Part shown: piece after piece, positions 51,690 to 63,674 of the stretch | How the letters are laid out: every line of letters starts with the position of its first letter | Numbering within the stretch: the stretch's first letter is position 1 | From: Viola odorata | Taxonomy: Eukaryota; Streptophyta; Magnoliopsida; Malpighiales; Violaceae | Direction of reading: 5' to 3' | Assembly (NCBI GenBank): GCA_963691705.1 | Contig: OY829545.1 | Location: 38,737,475 to 38,801,474 of the forward strand | DNA: 64,000 bases | The notes under the pieces: model-generated | What the model was told of the DNA's origin: nothing | Database searches by the model: none | Seen by the model: only the letters and a program-made list of their open reading frames with translations | Translations under genes and position numbers: made by a program

Positions 51690-52923
51690 TTAAATGTTAG
51701 TAAATAATCCCTCCCTCACGTGTTTTAACTCTCGTGTTTGGTCACTCGTAAAAGTCAGCCTCACAAATCACTCAAGAAAACCCTACATAAGTTGCTTGCA
51801 AACAACACAATGCTTATTGCAACCAACCTTGTGGTTCAAGTCAAGTGATGTTCACAACTATCTTTACCAATGCTCAAGAATTTAAAACAAGATGAAAGAA
51901 ATATTTTAAAAGTACAAGGCTTAGGGAATACTAGACAAAACGTGGAAGGAGACATGAAAGAAACGCAAGACTCAAGACACAATACTCGGTAGGCCTCAAT
52001 TGGAGGTTTAAGTTTGGGACTCAGGCCAAAATCTTTTTGGTCAGGGCAAATATTCTGAAACTTTGTAAGAAACAAGATAAAAGATGGAGGTGAAAGGTTT
52101 TGGTCAGGTGGTGATGGAATGGAACAGTCTTGGCCACTCACTCTCGTCACGTCCTAACTAGCCAACTTAGGGTAGGGTACTTTTTGGGTTTTGTATTGTA
52201 CTTCTTTTCTTACTTTTTTTTTTGTTTTTCGGATTCCTTCAGGTTTTTGCTAGACAGAAGAGAAGCAATCAAAGGCTATGTGCTAGTTTAGTGCTTGGTA
52301 CCCTGCCACTAAATGGTTTCTAGCTAGGGAGGAGAGAGGTAGACTAGGTGTTAGTTAGGGGATTTCTAGAAAAGTGAGGTGAGAGGTGATGATGGCGCCG
52401 CTGGCTTGTATTTAATTCATGGAGGGACATTTAATGGTCGGCGACGTGTGAAATGGTTGTTTAAAGGGAAACTAGGTTTGTTAGGATTTTGAATGGATTT
52501 TTGGATTAAACTCCCTCACTCACTCACCAAGCTTGAAGCTTGAAGTTGAACTTGGAAGAACACCAAGACAACACCTTTCTATTTTTGACCTCTTGGACCG
52601 TAAAAAGTTGAAATAAAAATCATTACTTGATCTCCAATGAAACTAGGATGAAAGGGGTACAGTTTAGATGCAAGAAACACTGAAAATGGTGGAGGAAAAC
52701 TTGGTTGAAACTTTTCACAAGATGAACACTCAAGAACTTTTAAAGATGGAAACTTTTATACCTCTCGGCAAAGATGGCCAAAAAGCACAAAATATCCACA
52801 AACACAACAAGAACTCAAGAAGGGAAATGTTGAAGATACTTTATGGAAGGATTTTGATAGAAAGTTGGAAGCTTTTTGGTGGGAAAATGAAGACACACGA
52901 ATATAAACTCTAAGGCACCAAGA
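51690..52923 (-). other. Leader of the A-type element
   Basis: About 1.2 kb between the primer-binding site and gag on the minus strand, noncoding, with CACGTGAGGGAGG near the gag end, as in D1. Confidence 0.5.
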
Positions 52924-52935
52924 GCTCCACTACCA
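52924..52935 (-). other. Primer-binding site, A-type element
   Basis: TGGTAGTGGAGC on the minus strand, two bases after the LTR end ATTATATCA. Identical to the element C site. Confidence 0.75.
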
Positions 52936-52937
52936 CA

Positions 52938-53520
52938 TGATATAATCCGGCTCACGTAGAATGAGCCTTAGTGTATGGAGACTCTTAGTTAGGACCTAGC
53001 CTGGAGAGTTTACTCACACGCAAGACAAGGAGAATGAATGAATCAAACAAGCAAAGGAGTCTCAGGGCATCGCGGAATAATAAGAAGACAATCATAAGGA
53101 TGGGTGGAGGTTACCGTAGGAGTTTGGGTGGAAAGGTAGAGATAATGAACACGGTGAATAGTATGGAACTTGCATGAGAACATGAAGAACACAACGAAAA
53201 AGGCAGTAAGCAATACTTATGTATAGTTCATTCACAAAATGGAGCCCAATGGTTACAAGTCTAGCTCACAACACAAATAGCAATCTCACGGTTTCAAGGG
53301 TAGATTTCCCAAAGAGAGATAGGGAGGAGTATTCTCAACTCAAACTATCTCTCTCAAGGAAGGCGGTGAGTTTAAAGGTGAAGGGGAGGAGTATTCTCAC
53401 TCTACAATTCACTCAAAAACTAAACCGCCTAAGAAAAGAAGAAGTTGGTCTTTTTATAACCGCGAGCTAACGGTATGCCGTTTAGGGTAATAATGACATG
53501 TCTCTTAGCCTCAGTCTTTA
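52938..53520 (-). repeat. A-type LTR, right copy
   Basis: Ends at 52938 (TGATATAATCC on plus). TATAAAAAG at about 53450-53458 on the minus strand. Flanked on one side by the primer-binding site and leader and on the other by a polyprotein tail, so it is shared by two elements. The right border may extend beyond 53520. Confidence 0.7.
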
Positions 53521-53533
53521 AAAGTTTCAAGCT

Positions 53534-54035
53534 TTAGCGCGCGCTCGGTTGATGGACTATATGGGTTGCTAAGGTTATGCGGGATGGCCTCATGGTTTGT
53601 CCGAGTGAGGCATGAGGTGAGCAATGGTTGCGATGTGCGTAGGGTGGCCTCATGCGATGTCTAGTAAGGGCATGAGCCTTACGATAGGGCCTCACGAGAT
53701 ATCCTATCAAGGCATGAGGTCTGCGACGGCTTCGATTCCCATGGAATGGCCTCATGTGATGTCCGGCTAGGACATGACGCTTGCGATAGGTGCTGGTGGC
53801 CACGCGAGTGGCCTAGTGCTTGCGATGGAAATGTGGATGACTCGTGGGCCTCGGTATGGTGTGTGATAAGCGTCAAGGTCTGATCCTCCGCTTGGAGAGC
53901 TTCTTGGGTCATTGTGGCCTCCATCCAAAGCGTGAGCTTCTTAGCCATACTCCGCGTGATTGGACCTTGTGGCATGGTGTTCTCGACCTCTAGGTTAGGT
54001 GGGTTCATGATTGAATCACGCACGCATGGGTACAC
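53534..54035 (-). pseudogene. C-terminal tail of a gypsy polyprotein
   Basis: From 54035 on the minus strand: PPNLEVENTMPQGPITRSMA, KKLTLWMEATM, QAEDQTL, then a His/Ser/Arg-rich repetitive tail. GPITRSMAKK is the linker type found after integrase in plant gypsy proteins. Same layout as 13090-13730. The integrase itself is not present. Confidence 0.55.
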
Positions 54036-54258
54036 TCAATACACTAATCCACCCAATTCCAAATCCTCTTCTGCATTTAATTATGAATTAGTAAGGGAGG
54101 TGAATGGAGTAAAAAATATGAGTGAGAAAAACAACTCGCATGAATAGAGTGAGCTTGCGATTGAGAGCGAGTGTAAACATGATGTACCTAGTGTTTGTAT
54201 TGTAAAAGAGGTTATGGTTTATCATATGAGTGAAAAGAGTGAGGAAACACAAGAGAGG
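54036..54258 (+). pseudogene. D-related ORF fragment, left of the Athila insertion
   Basis: Reads YELVREVNGVKNMSEKNNSH, then SELAIESECKHDVPSVCIVK and YHMSEKSEETQ, resembling the Lys/Glu-rich region of the D1 long ORF. It continues at 62389 after the Athila-like element. Confidence 0.5.
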
Positions 54259-55652
54259 TGACTGGGGATGTCGAGCCCGTCAAAAATAAATAAATATTAC
54301 AACTCGCTACTAAGAACAAATTGCTTGTAGATAGCAGTAGGAGGATCAAACCACAGAGAGCAATGGTACAATTCTTTGTGTGAAGTTATCATGACCAAAT
54401 AACATTTAGGTGAAATGTGGATGTTTGTGATAGAGCTAAAATAGAAAAGTAAATGGAGCATGCACTGTCCCTGGCCAAGAATGAGCTTCTTGGTCAAGGA
54501 TATTAATTCGGGAGTAGAGATCTAGTATGAGAGAAATCCCTAATAGAGGCTGGCGGCTATGAGACAAGATATACTATCATCGATGCAGAGATGTTTATCT
54601 TCAATCCACATAGTTGCTATAGGATCAAGGTACGCTTATGACCCCTGCTTCCCTCCTATATCAACACTACCTCGGGTACGCTTAGAGATGATGCCTTACC
54701 AATCAGCACTTTACTGGTTAAAGGGCTAACCGTGTTGGCAGCTGGTTCGAGTCGATTACACCTCTACGGTGCGTTCGTCCTCAATGGCTTAGGGGAAGAC
54801 AACTCCAGACTAGTATCCTCGATCGTCAGTCGGGACTGGATCTGATTAACCTTTCTCCCTACCATTTCCTGGATACACCCAGTAGCGCGTAGGAGTTTAC
54901 TTCGATGTCCTTGGTTGATAATCCACAACCAAAGGGAATGATAGTTGTGTTATCTACTCGGTTCTAGGTTAGCTACTCCTACAATCAAACAAAGAACACG
55001 TTAAGAATAATCATGAGATCAATTAAATGCAGATGTAAAGATTAATAAGAATGATTAGATCTCATGCATATTCATGCTCATGCCTTATTGCCTCTACTAA
55101 GAAAAGGGTGTTTAGCTACTCGTACACATAATTAAAAAGCAAAATAGCAGTGTATTAAAAATAGTGGAATATCCTTCATTTCCGAAGGAGCAAAATGTAT
55201 GTGAAAATGTATCGGAGATCCAAAATCAGAGAAGGAAGAGTATATAAAGTTCTCTCTTCCTAGAAAATAGGCGGGGAAAAGGGAAATTAAAATCCTAATT
55301 AATTTAAATTGTATTTTTGATTTCTCTCATCCTCACATGAAAATATTATTAGATCAAGATCAGTAGGGCGTATCCCCAATCCATCCATAATCAATGCTCC
55401 AATCATCAGGGATTCAATCTGTTGTTTGCTCCAAAGATATCTGCAGGCGAGGCGCGGCCAGGCGAGTCTGTCTTGGTCCAGAAGGCTGTCTTGGTCAAGA
55501 AGGTTGCCTTTATTCAGTCTACTCTAATTCTGGCCAATCATGCCCGATTCTTCTCCTTTTCTGACCACTGCCTCTTTTAGGCTGCCTCCTGCATACCATT
55601 CAAAATCGCGAAAGATAAAGTGGTGAAATCCACTACAATTAAAGCTCAATCA
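54259..55652 (-). repeat. 3' LTR of the Athila-like element
   Basis: 1394 bases; on the minus strand begins TGATTGAGC and ends CCCCAGTCA. The full-length copy; the 5' LTR is half this size. Confidence 0.9.
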
Positions 55653-55695
55653 AACCCCCCCCCCCCCCCCCCAACACACACACACACACACACAC
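55653..55695 (-). repeat. Polypurine tract as an 18-base C/G run, plus (CA)n
   Basis: Plus strand: AA, 18 C (55655-55672), AA, then (CA)n to about 55695. On the element strand this is a poly-G tract directly beside the 3' LTR, the position of the plus-strand primer. Confidence 0.8.
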
Positions 55696-56770
55696 TTCGA
55701 CTTATGGTTGCCCCCAAGTATACTGACTCTAAAATAAATAAAAAGCACACATAGAAAGATAAGAATCAGAGAACACTCGTTATCAACCATTCGTCCAATC
55801 ACATAGGGCGCTCAAATAATTTATTCTATGACTCCTAAGCCAAATTACTGAGACCTAACCAATACCCCAAACATCCTGTACATACATAGCCAGAACTTAG
55901 GTACTTCGTGATAAAATCTCGCAATTGAATCTTGACAAACTTGTTCGGTCTTCCTATGTTTCCCTTTTCTTACATGAACTGCTCTCATATTTACCATTGT
56001 TTTTTAGCCTAGCAATTTACCAACATTTTTTGACACTTCGTGAGTAGTTTCCTGGATGTTCCTACTTAATGAGGCGAGAACACCAGGACAAAATACTTTT
56101 CCTTTACATGCTGAGGTAAAATTCTTAGTTCTTTAGATATTCATGCTTAGTGAGGCAAGAATACTAAAGCATTTATTCTTATTGAATGGCCCATCTTTGA
56201 ATTTTTGCATGGCAGTTCTATGCATAAAGGTCCACAAGGTAGGACAAAACAGTTATGTATGGTTCTCTTGTAGATTTTGTTACTAAGCACTTGGGTTATG
56301 GATCTATGTACATAAGGGATGTTTAAAGAGTACCAGGAGTCGTACTCTTACAGGTATTGGTAATGTTAACCCAATTACTTGCCTTAGTAATATGGTATGG
56401 AGTCACAAAATAAAGCATTTTTACTGCCTAAGGGGGTGCTCAGAATGTTTAAAGACAGGTTGGGTTTTGATTCTTAAAAACAAGCAAAACATGCAATCTA
56501 TCTAAAAACACACAGAAAAAATCGAAAGGAAAATCATGCAGTAAAATTTTAAATGTCCTAAAAACTAATACAAATCATGCAGATACAATTAAGATACTCA
56601 AAACAAGCAAGTTACCTCCCCCCCACACTTATCGGACACATTTTCCTCAATGTGTAAAGGCAAGACATATGGACATGCAATGACACTAAAAATTGAAAGA
56701 CTGAAATATACAAAATGGAGAAAATAAGGATGCGACCTGGGGGCATTTAATCAGACTCTGCGTTTGAAAA
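55696..56770 (-). other. Untranslated 3' region of the Athila-like element
   Basis: No coding sequence. A loose repeat AATGAGGCGAGAACACCAGG / TTAGTGAGGCAAGAATACTA appears near 56070 and 56140. Confidence 0.5.
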
Positions 56771-56773
56771 TAT

Positions 56774-58379
56774 TTAGATGTGAAAGGGTGGTCTTTGCGG
56801 GGTAGGTCCCGAGGGCATGGGAGGGACTGGGGCGTGTTCCTCGTCTAATTTTTTATGTAGATTGAGTAGGGAGTCAAAGAGGTTATGGCTCATGATGAAA
56901 GATTGGTCCTGAGAGTCCTTAATGACCTGTAGGATGGAGTTTGTTATCCTCTGCTCGGCAAGGAGGGCAGTTGCTGCCTGTTGGGGAAGAGCTGGGGCTT
57001 CTCCTGCCAATCTATTCTCTTCATATTCCCCTGGACTTATCTTGAGGGGTGCTAGTCGAAAGGGCGCTGCAGAGTTGTTAAAAATCCTTTGCTCCTTCGT
57101 TGTAGCTCCTGCATTATAACAAACAGCTCCTGCATTCACTCTTTTTGCGGGACATTCGTTCAATTTTATGGCCGTATTTTTTCCGGTTTTATAGGCGAAA
57201 GTGGTTAAAATGTATCCCAGGATCATGCCTTGCTTGAAGGCAGAATGGTTGACTTCTCTAGCCATCCAATAGCCAGGACTTACCTTCACACCTTGGTCTT
57301 GCCGAAAAGGTTGACAGCGAGGAATCTGTGGAGGATCATGAGGGCTGGATCACAAAGCTTGGAAGCTTTGGACAAGGCAACAAAAATAGTTGTTGGATCA
57401 TTAGTTAAAGTCCTGTAGACTTCAGTTGTATCCTAGCCATCAGGGATCTCATAAAAAGTGCTAGAATACTAGCTAGGCTGGTCTTTGTGGTTGTGCACAA
57501 ATCCTAGAAGCACATCAAAATCATGCAATCTTAGGTGGTGTCGAACGCCATACAATCTAAATTCAATCATATTGCCAGCACGAATGTTAGGTCGGGTCTT
57601 GAACTTCAAATAAAGGGCATGTGTATTAAACCAAAAACTGGAATTAAATTCCAAACATAGTTCATAGTATATAGGTTGTGCAGGGAAGAAAAGTAATCCC
57701 CGCCCAATTTTCTCACCCATTACCTTCACCCTAGCGTGCAATCCCATGCGATATTTTAAGTCATCGTCCATGATAAGGCAGGGTCCGATTGAACAATTGT
57801 TCAAACGATAAGCAAGTTTGTAACCAAAATAATCTTCATTGAATTCTAGCCACCCCCCATATTGCGAGGCATAAGGAAGGAGTGGAATGTTACCTGAGCT
57901 AGATTTCGTAAGAGGCTCCAACTGGGAGCAAGATTCAAGTATTTCCATTGGTGCCTTTCCTTCTCTGTGCCTTGGGTCAGGGAAAGAGGAAGATCTAGCG
58001 ACGGTAGTTGTTGTTGTGGAGGTGATTGTAGGAACTGAGTGTTGGACACTCAAATGGGAGCATTGGCCAAGATAGATGCTACCCTGGTCAAGCAAGGTTG
58101 TGGGAAGTCCATATTGTTGGCGATGCGCCTCTCCACGGCTGCACAAATTTCTTGGGACACCAGTGTCCGTATGGTTGGTTGTTCTTCGCCGACTGTTGGT
58201 TGCCGGGCTGGAAGGGGACCCAAGATGCCTTCTCTCGTCACTTCTGTTTCCAATGTAGGGATTGGGGTTTGGGAAACTAAACCGCGAGGGTTACGTCTTA
58301 TCACCCTGGCTATTATTTCTAGAGGGGTTAGGGGGCGGTCAGATGGAGGAGTGGAGGACGATGAGTTAGATCCTGCCAT
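56774..58379 (-). pseudogene. Athila ORF-1 / envelope-like region
   Basis: Three pieces on the minus strand. 58379-58050 gives MAGSNSSSSTPPSDRPLTPL and ends at a frameshift. 58146-57469 gives LPYASQYGGWLEFNEDYFGY, ARVKVMGEKIGRGLLFFPAQ and IEFRLYGVRHHLRLHDFDVL, resembling the Athila ORF-1 family (plant retrotransposon domain found after pol). 57289-56774 gives MKVSPGYWMAREVNHSAFKQ, GMILGYILTTFAYKTGK and a helix near TALLAEQRITNSILQVIKDS. Some Athila elements carry envelope-like proteins here; no membrane segment is convincing in these remains. Confidence 0.6.
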
Positions 58380-58529
58380 TGCAGACTGTAGTGAAGTTCG
58401 GGTTGTAAGAGGTGAGAGGTTGCTGAAGAGTTTTGAGTGTTCGAGGGTTATGGAAGTAGTAGGGTTTTATTTTCCGTCTCCCCTTTCTTTTATACTTTTC
58501 GCGAGGTGTGCGTGAAAAACTGCCTTTCT

Positions 58530-59477
58530 TCACCGAGAATGGTTTTCTTTCTTGACCAAGGCGGGTGTTCTTTGCTCCATAGATATTCTTGGTGCGATGT
58601 TCGGTGCCTGCACAAGAGAAGGTAATAATTCATTGTTAGCTCTTAGAATTTCAGTAAAATTGGATAGAGTTCTTAAAACATTGAGCTTATCTATGTTTTC
58701 TACATTATCACTATGCATAAAATGCTCTTTTCTCAACCTGGTTAAAATTTCCTTACTAAGAGAGGAATCAAACGGGTCAATCTCATATTTGTTATCGGCA
58801 GGCGGCTCATAAGCATCTATATAGTTCAAACTATATGCCTCGTAAGGGTGTGTGGCCTTATCATACATACTAAATTTAACAATTTGACCACAATACTCAA
58901 GAGAGAGAGAACCGTGATAGACATCAATCAAGGCTCTAGCAGTTATCAAGAAAGGTCTGCCCAAAAGGACATCAGTGGAGTTTGTAGATAAATCCCTATT
59001 CATGTCAACAATATAAAAATCAACGGGGTAAATGAAATTATCAACTTGAACAAGAATATTTTCGACAACTCCCTTGGGGTAGATTATCGATCGGTTTGTG
59101 ACTTGGATGACCACTTTGGCATCCTTCATAATTCCTATGCCTAGATTTTCGTATTCTTCTAGGGACAAAATATTGATTCCAACTCCCAAATCGCATAAGG
59201 TTTTTTCAAATTTTTTCTTGCCTATCTTGCAGGGGATGTTGAATGTCCCTTGGTCCGAGCACTTCTCTGGAAGTTTTGACTTGGATATTGAGGAGACATT
59301 CCTGGTAAGGATATTTTGTTCGTCACCTCCAAGTTTCTTCTTGTTAGAACATAAATTTTGAAGGAATTTTGCATGACAGGGAACTTTTGTAACTAAATCA
59401 ATCATAGGCATGTTGATTTCCATTTTTTTAAAGGTATCCATAAATTCCCGTTCTTCTTCTTTCTCTTCTAGAGACAC
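58530..59477 (-). CDS. pro: Aspartic protease region of the Athila-like element
   Basis: An open 315-codon frame: EFMDTFKKMEINMPMIDLVT, CKIGKKKFEKTLCDLGVGIN, ILSLEEYENLGIG, IVDMNRDLSTNSTDVLLGRP and FLITARALIDV. The retropepsin centre is DLG, usual for Athila as I recall (in place of D[ST]G), and LLGRPFL marks its C-terminal loop. The frame stops where reverse transcriptase should begin, and homology to pol ends there. Confidence 0.8.
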   Translation of the reverse strand: MSLEEKEEEREFMDTFKKMEINMPMIDLVTKVPCHAKFLQNLCSNKKKLGGDEQNILTRNVSSISKSKLPEKCSDQGTFNIPCKIGKKKFEKTLCDLGVGINILSLEEYENLGIGIMKDAKVVIQVTNRSIIYPKGVVENILVQVDNFIYPVDFYIVDMNRDLSTNSTDVLLGRPFLITARALIDVYHGSLSLEYCGQIVKFSMYDKATHPYEAYSLNYIDAYEPPADNKYEIDPFDSSLSKEILTRLRKEHFMHSDNVENIDKLNVLRTLSNFTEILRANNELLPSLVQAPNIAPRISMEQRTPALVKKENHSR

Positions 59478-59874
59478 GAGAGAAACATCTTCATCAATCT
59501 TTTTCTTTTGTTCAGCGGCTTCTTATATCTCTTGTTTGGCATAGAAGGTGTCGTCTTTTGTTGTTGGAATTTCCTTTACTTCTTCCAATTCTTCTTCAAC
59601 CTATTTGTGTGGTGTGGATTTGTACCTCCTCAAGGATTCCATTGCTTTCTCCCAATTCATATTGATTGGCTTCTCTTGCTTTTCCTCATGTTCTATTGTC
59701 TATTTCTTTTTAGGTAGATTTATATTGCTCCTCAAACTGATCGAGCTGACATTATAAATGGGGTTGCTCAGCGCAGAAGGGGGCGATAGCTCTTGTTGAT
59801 CAAGACAACGGTTCTCTGTCAATTGGCTGAGGTGTTTCTGAATTTCCACCAAAGTGGCTGCTAAGGTTGCTTGC

Positions 59875-60742
59875 TGATACGATCCTAGTTGCGTAGGATG
59901 CGTAACAAGTAATTCCGGATCTAGTTCTAGGCTTGGATTTCGATGCGGAAGAATGATAACTCAATTCGACTATTTAACCCTGCTAATATCCGTGTATTAG
60001 AAAACCTAAACTTATCGAATGAGGTTCTTGAAACGATCTCTAACCCTGCTAATATCCTGTATTAGCCAAACTAGAGCTACGATTCAATGGAGTGGATGTT
60101 CAGGTTTTACTTGCTATCCTAATCGAGTATCCGGACTCAAAGAGGGACAAGGTTCGCGAAGAACAATTGAGAAAACTCTCTGGTTTTTTTATATTTCAAT
60201 ATAACGTCCATAATAATGAAGAGGGCGGCTCATTTAAATAGGAGAAAACCCTAAATTCTTACAATAGGAAACCTTCTCCTAATAGAACTTCTAATTAAGT
60301 AATTAAAATAAATCTAAACTAATTTAGCTAATTAATAAGGAAACTAATTAAATAAATCCATAACTAATAAAGCATAGAAATCACCAAATCAGGAAAAACC
60401 ATAATAAATCCATAATTCCCTTTTTGGCGCAATCTGGAACTGCCAGGACGTGATTACATCGAGTGTGTGGCGTGATCACATCACCTGGAGCTCGATGCTA
60501 CTGGTCTTGACGTAATTACGCCGGGATAGGGCGTAATCACGTCCATTCTGCACAGGGAAATCTCGACGAGCATAACTTTTGATCCATCCGTCCGATTGAT
60601 CTGAAACGTGTCCCAAAGGGAAGCTAAGATCTTGAAGTTTACATCAAAACTCTGTTCTCTCAAATCGGACTCCATTTGCTTGTTCATCTGCTTGTTACGA
60701 ACATACGATGTGCCATGCATGATACATTCTGGGATCGTATCA
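59875..60742 (-). mobile_element. Solo D-family LTR inside the Athila-like element
   Basis: 868 bases, the reverse complement of the D1 LTR, from TGATACGATCCTAG to GGGATCGTATCA. Target duplication CTTGC at 59870-59874 and 60743-60747. No internal D sequence on either side, so it results from LTR-LTR recombination. Confidence 0.95.
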
Positions 60743-60898
60743 CTTGCATATTTGCTTGGGCAGCTTGGTTAGCTTTGAGAGTGGTTAGGGTGTCTTCAAT
60801 GAAAGTTCTTCCTCTGGGTACTTGTAGCGGTGCATTATTTTGATTGTTGCTGGGCTCATGTTTGATCCAACCTTGGTTGCGTTTCTGGCCTGATAAAC

Positions 60899-61632
60899 TT
60901 ATAGAAAGATTTTTATGAAGTTAGTAATTACAGCAACTTGATGTTCTAATCTATTTGAATGTAAAGAAGGAGCAAGAATAGCGTGATCTACTGTTGAGCT
61001 ATTATTATGACAATTTTCAGCCATAGTTTGAAGTAATGATTTAGCTCGGGTTGGAGTCAGGTCTTCTAAAGATCCTCCGGCGGCTGTATTGTTTCTTTGT
61101 CTGTCCTTCTGGCTCATCCCATTGTAGAAGTATTGAATTAGAGCATGATCTGCCACTCCATGGGTTGGGCAGATGTCTTGCAGTTCGTTGAATCTCTGGT
61201 AATACTCTCCATAACTTCCCTCATTCGTTGCTCAACTAACACTAGGTTTTTTCTAATTGTTGCGGCTTTGTTTGCATTCCGATACTTGCTCAAAAAAGTT
61301 GCTGACATCTGAGCCCAAGTACTTATAGTGTTGTGGGGCAAACTATGGAACCAATTCTTTGCTGAATCTTCCAATGTCCATTGGAAAGCTCATAGCTTTG
61401 TTCGCTTAATAGGAACATCTGTAGGTTTGAGGATGTCACATTCCAAGTGTAGATTCCTTAGATGGATGCAGGGACTTTCATTGGAATGACCATGAATTTT
61501 TTTCAAATTATGGATAATGTCAGTCTTGATGGTCCAATCATGATCCATCGGTGGTAAAATGACAGAGGAATAGGCCTCTTGCTCTGATGCCTGGTTCAAC
61601 TCCCTTAAAGTCTGCTTGATTGGCGAATCCAT
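60899..61632 (-). pseudogene. gag: gag of the Athila-like element
   Basis: From ATG 61632: MDSPIKQTLRELNQASEQEA, then after a stop at 61390 EDSAKNWFHSLPHNTISTWA, QMSATFLSKYRNANKAATIR, and after a frame change DHALIQYFYNGMSQKDRQRN and LTPTRAKSLLQTMAENC. This is the Retrotrans_gag core as found in Athila/Calypso elements. At least two breaks. Confidence 0.82.
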
Positions 61633-61686
61633 GGATTCAATACCTAGACATAAAATAATTCAACACAAAGATCAGTATTTGTTTGC

Positions 61687-61704
61687 TCCCTGGCATTGGC
61701 GCCA
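61687..61704 (-). other. Athila-type primer-binding site
   Basis: TGGCGCCAATGCCAGGGA on the minus strand, five bases after the 5' LTR; closely matches the tRNA-Asp type primer site that I recall for Athila elements (TGGCGCCGTTGCCGGGGA). Confidence 0.85.
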
Positions 61705-61709
61705 AAATT

Positions 61710-62383
61710 TGACTGGGGATGTCAAGCCCATCAAAAATAAATAAGAATTACAACTCGCTCCTAAGAACAAATTGCTTGTAGATAGCAGTAAGAGGATCGA
61801 ACCATAGAGAGCAATGGTACAATTCTTTGTGTGAAGTTATGATGACCAAATAACATTTAGGTGAAATGTGGGTGCTTGTGATAGAGCTAAAATAGAAAAG
61901 TAAATAGAGCATGCACTATCCCTGGCCAAGAATAAGGTTGTTGGTCAAGGAGATTAATTCGGGAGTAGAGATCTTCGATGCAGAGATGTTTATCTTCAAT
62001 CCATAGAGTTGATATAGTATCAAGGTACGCTTATGACCCCTGCTTCCCTCTTGTATCAACACCACCTCAGGTACGCTATGAGATGATGTTTTACCAATCA
62101 GCACCATGCTGGTTAAAGGGTTTACCGAGTTGGTCGTCCTCAATGGCTTAAGGGAAGACAACTCCAGACTAGTATCCTTGGTCTTCAGTCGAGACTGGAT
62201 CTGATTAACCTTTCTCCCTACCATTTCCTGGATACACCCAGTAGCGCGTAGGAGTCTACTTCGACCTCCTTGGTCAATAATCCACAACCAAGGAGAATGA
62301 CAGTTACGTTATATACTCGGTTCTAGGTTAGCTACTCGTAGAATAATCACGAGATCAATTAAATGCATATTCATGCTCAATCA
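61710..62383 (-). repeat. 5' LTR of the Athila-like element, internally deleted
   Basis: 674 bases. Both ends match the 1394-base 3' LTR, but the middle is missing: after GCATATTCATGCTC it jumps straight to the end AATCA. Smaller deletions near 61975 and 62130. Confidence 0.88.
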
Positions 62384-62388
62384 AGAGG

Positions 62389-62624
62389 GCAAAAATTTTG
62401 AGAGAAGAAAGTGAGGAAACAATTCGAGAAAGTGTTGCGATAGCTAATGATCTAATGAGTGTGCCTTTGAGCAATGAGGATCATTTAGCTAAATCTAACA
62501 TTGAAATTTCTTTTTCTTTTGTTTGTATGTCGCTATTGCAGGAGTTAACCTCGGATTTTGTTAAGGATTTGGGAGCTTATAAGGATCCTTTCCTAAAAAA
62601 CATTCCTACCCAATTCCATTAGTA
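62389..62624 (+). pseudogene. D-related ORF fragment, right of the Athila insertion
   Basis: Continues the frame broken at 54258: REESEETIRESVAIANDLMS, VPLSNEDHLAKSNIEISFSF, LQELTSDFVKDLGAYKDPFL, stop at 62622. Similar in composition to the D1 long ORF. Confidence 0.5.
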
Positions 62625-62697
62625 TATAGAGGTGTACCCCTAGCAACTTCTTCCTTTCCTTCCGCTAGCTTCCCAAGTAACAATCGTAGCATAATTG

Positions 62698-63672
62698 TGA
62701 TACGATCCCAAGATGTATCACACGACTACATGGACAAAGTGTCAAGACATGATGGAGCGGATGGAGTCCGATTAGGGATTAAAAATGCTTGATAGAAACC
62801 TCTATGTGTTATATTTATTGTGTCCAAATTTCAAGACGTTTGGACGAGTGGATCATCCAAAAGATTAAGCCAACATTTTCATTGACAGTAGTCCTACGCA
62901 GACAAGGACTCTAAGACGCATCAGGCGACTTTGTCCGAACCTAGCCGGTGCTGTACAAGTCTGAATCATGTGATTGACTACGTTTTGGAAACATCAGGAT
63001 GTTAGCTTTCGTTTGGAGCAAGTTTCCGACCATTTGGCCCAGTGGTTTGAAAGTTATATAAGTCGGCATTATGGTGTGTAGTGTGTACGCGAGACAACAT
63101 ACGACTTGAGGTTTCGGCCCAAACCTTGGCCCGATGATGGAGAACTCGACATGGGCTGCTGGAATATATTTAAATATATTTATATTTACTTTAATTTGTT
63201 AATTAGTTAATTAGTTAATTGATTAATTAGTTAAATAAGTTATTTTCCTTAATTAGAACTCCTACTTCTATTCCTATTAGGGTTTGCTAGTAAACTCTTT
63301 ATAAGGAGCCGTTTAGCTCCATTATTGAGTTGGCTATTATTTTGATTAAATTGAGACTTTGTTCTTTCAAATTTCTGCCCATTTTTCAAGTGCTGAACCT
63401 TGTTCCTTCTCAAGTCCGCAATACTCGAGTCGTCAACAAGTAAAACCGAAATTGTATCCTACTTGTTCGTCTGCCCTAGGTTGATATCCACAAGGGATAT
63501 AGGCTTAGTGATTCGGCCAAGGACCCTCCTTTATTCAGACTAGGTTGGCTGGTGCTTATCGATCAGCAGGCTTACGTTGTCTAGGCAAGTTATCTTATTC
63601 TGCATCAAAATCTATCTTTGAGCAACGATCAGAATTACGTGTTACGTATCCTACGCAACTAGGATCGCATCA
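62698..63672 (+). repeat. 5' LTR of D2
   Basis: 975 bases, TGATACGATCCCAAGATG...GGATCGCATCA, diverged from D1 but with matching ends and the TTATAAGGAGC promoter-like box near 63300. Confidence 0.85.
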
Positions 63673-63674
63673 GT

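Larger units (their letters stand above)
54259..62383 (-). mobile_element. Athila-like gypsy element lacking RT and integrase
   Basis: On the minus strand: 5' LTR 62383-61710, primer-binding site 61704-61687, gag 61632-60899, protease 59477-58530, envelope-like ORFs 58379-56774, polypurine tract 55672-55653, 3' LTR 55652-54259. Target duplication AGAGG at 54254-54258 and 62384-62388. Reverse transcriptase, RNase H and integrase are absent between protease and the envelope-like region. The PBS sequence and domain set identify the Athila group. Confidence 0.92.
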
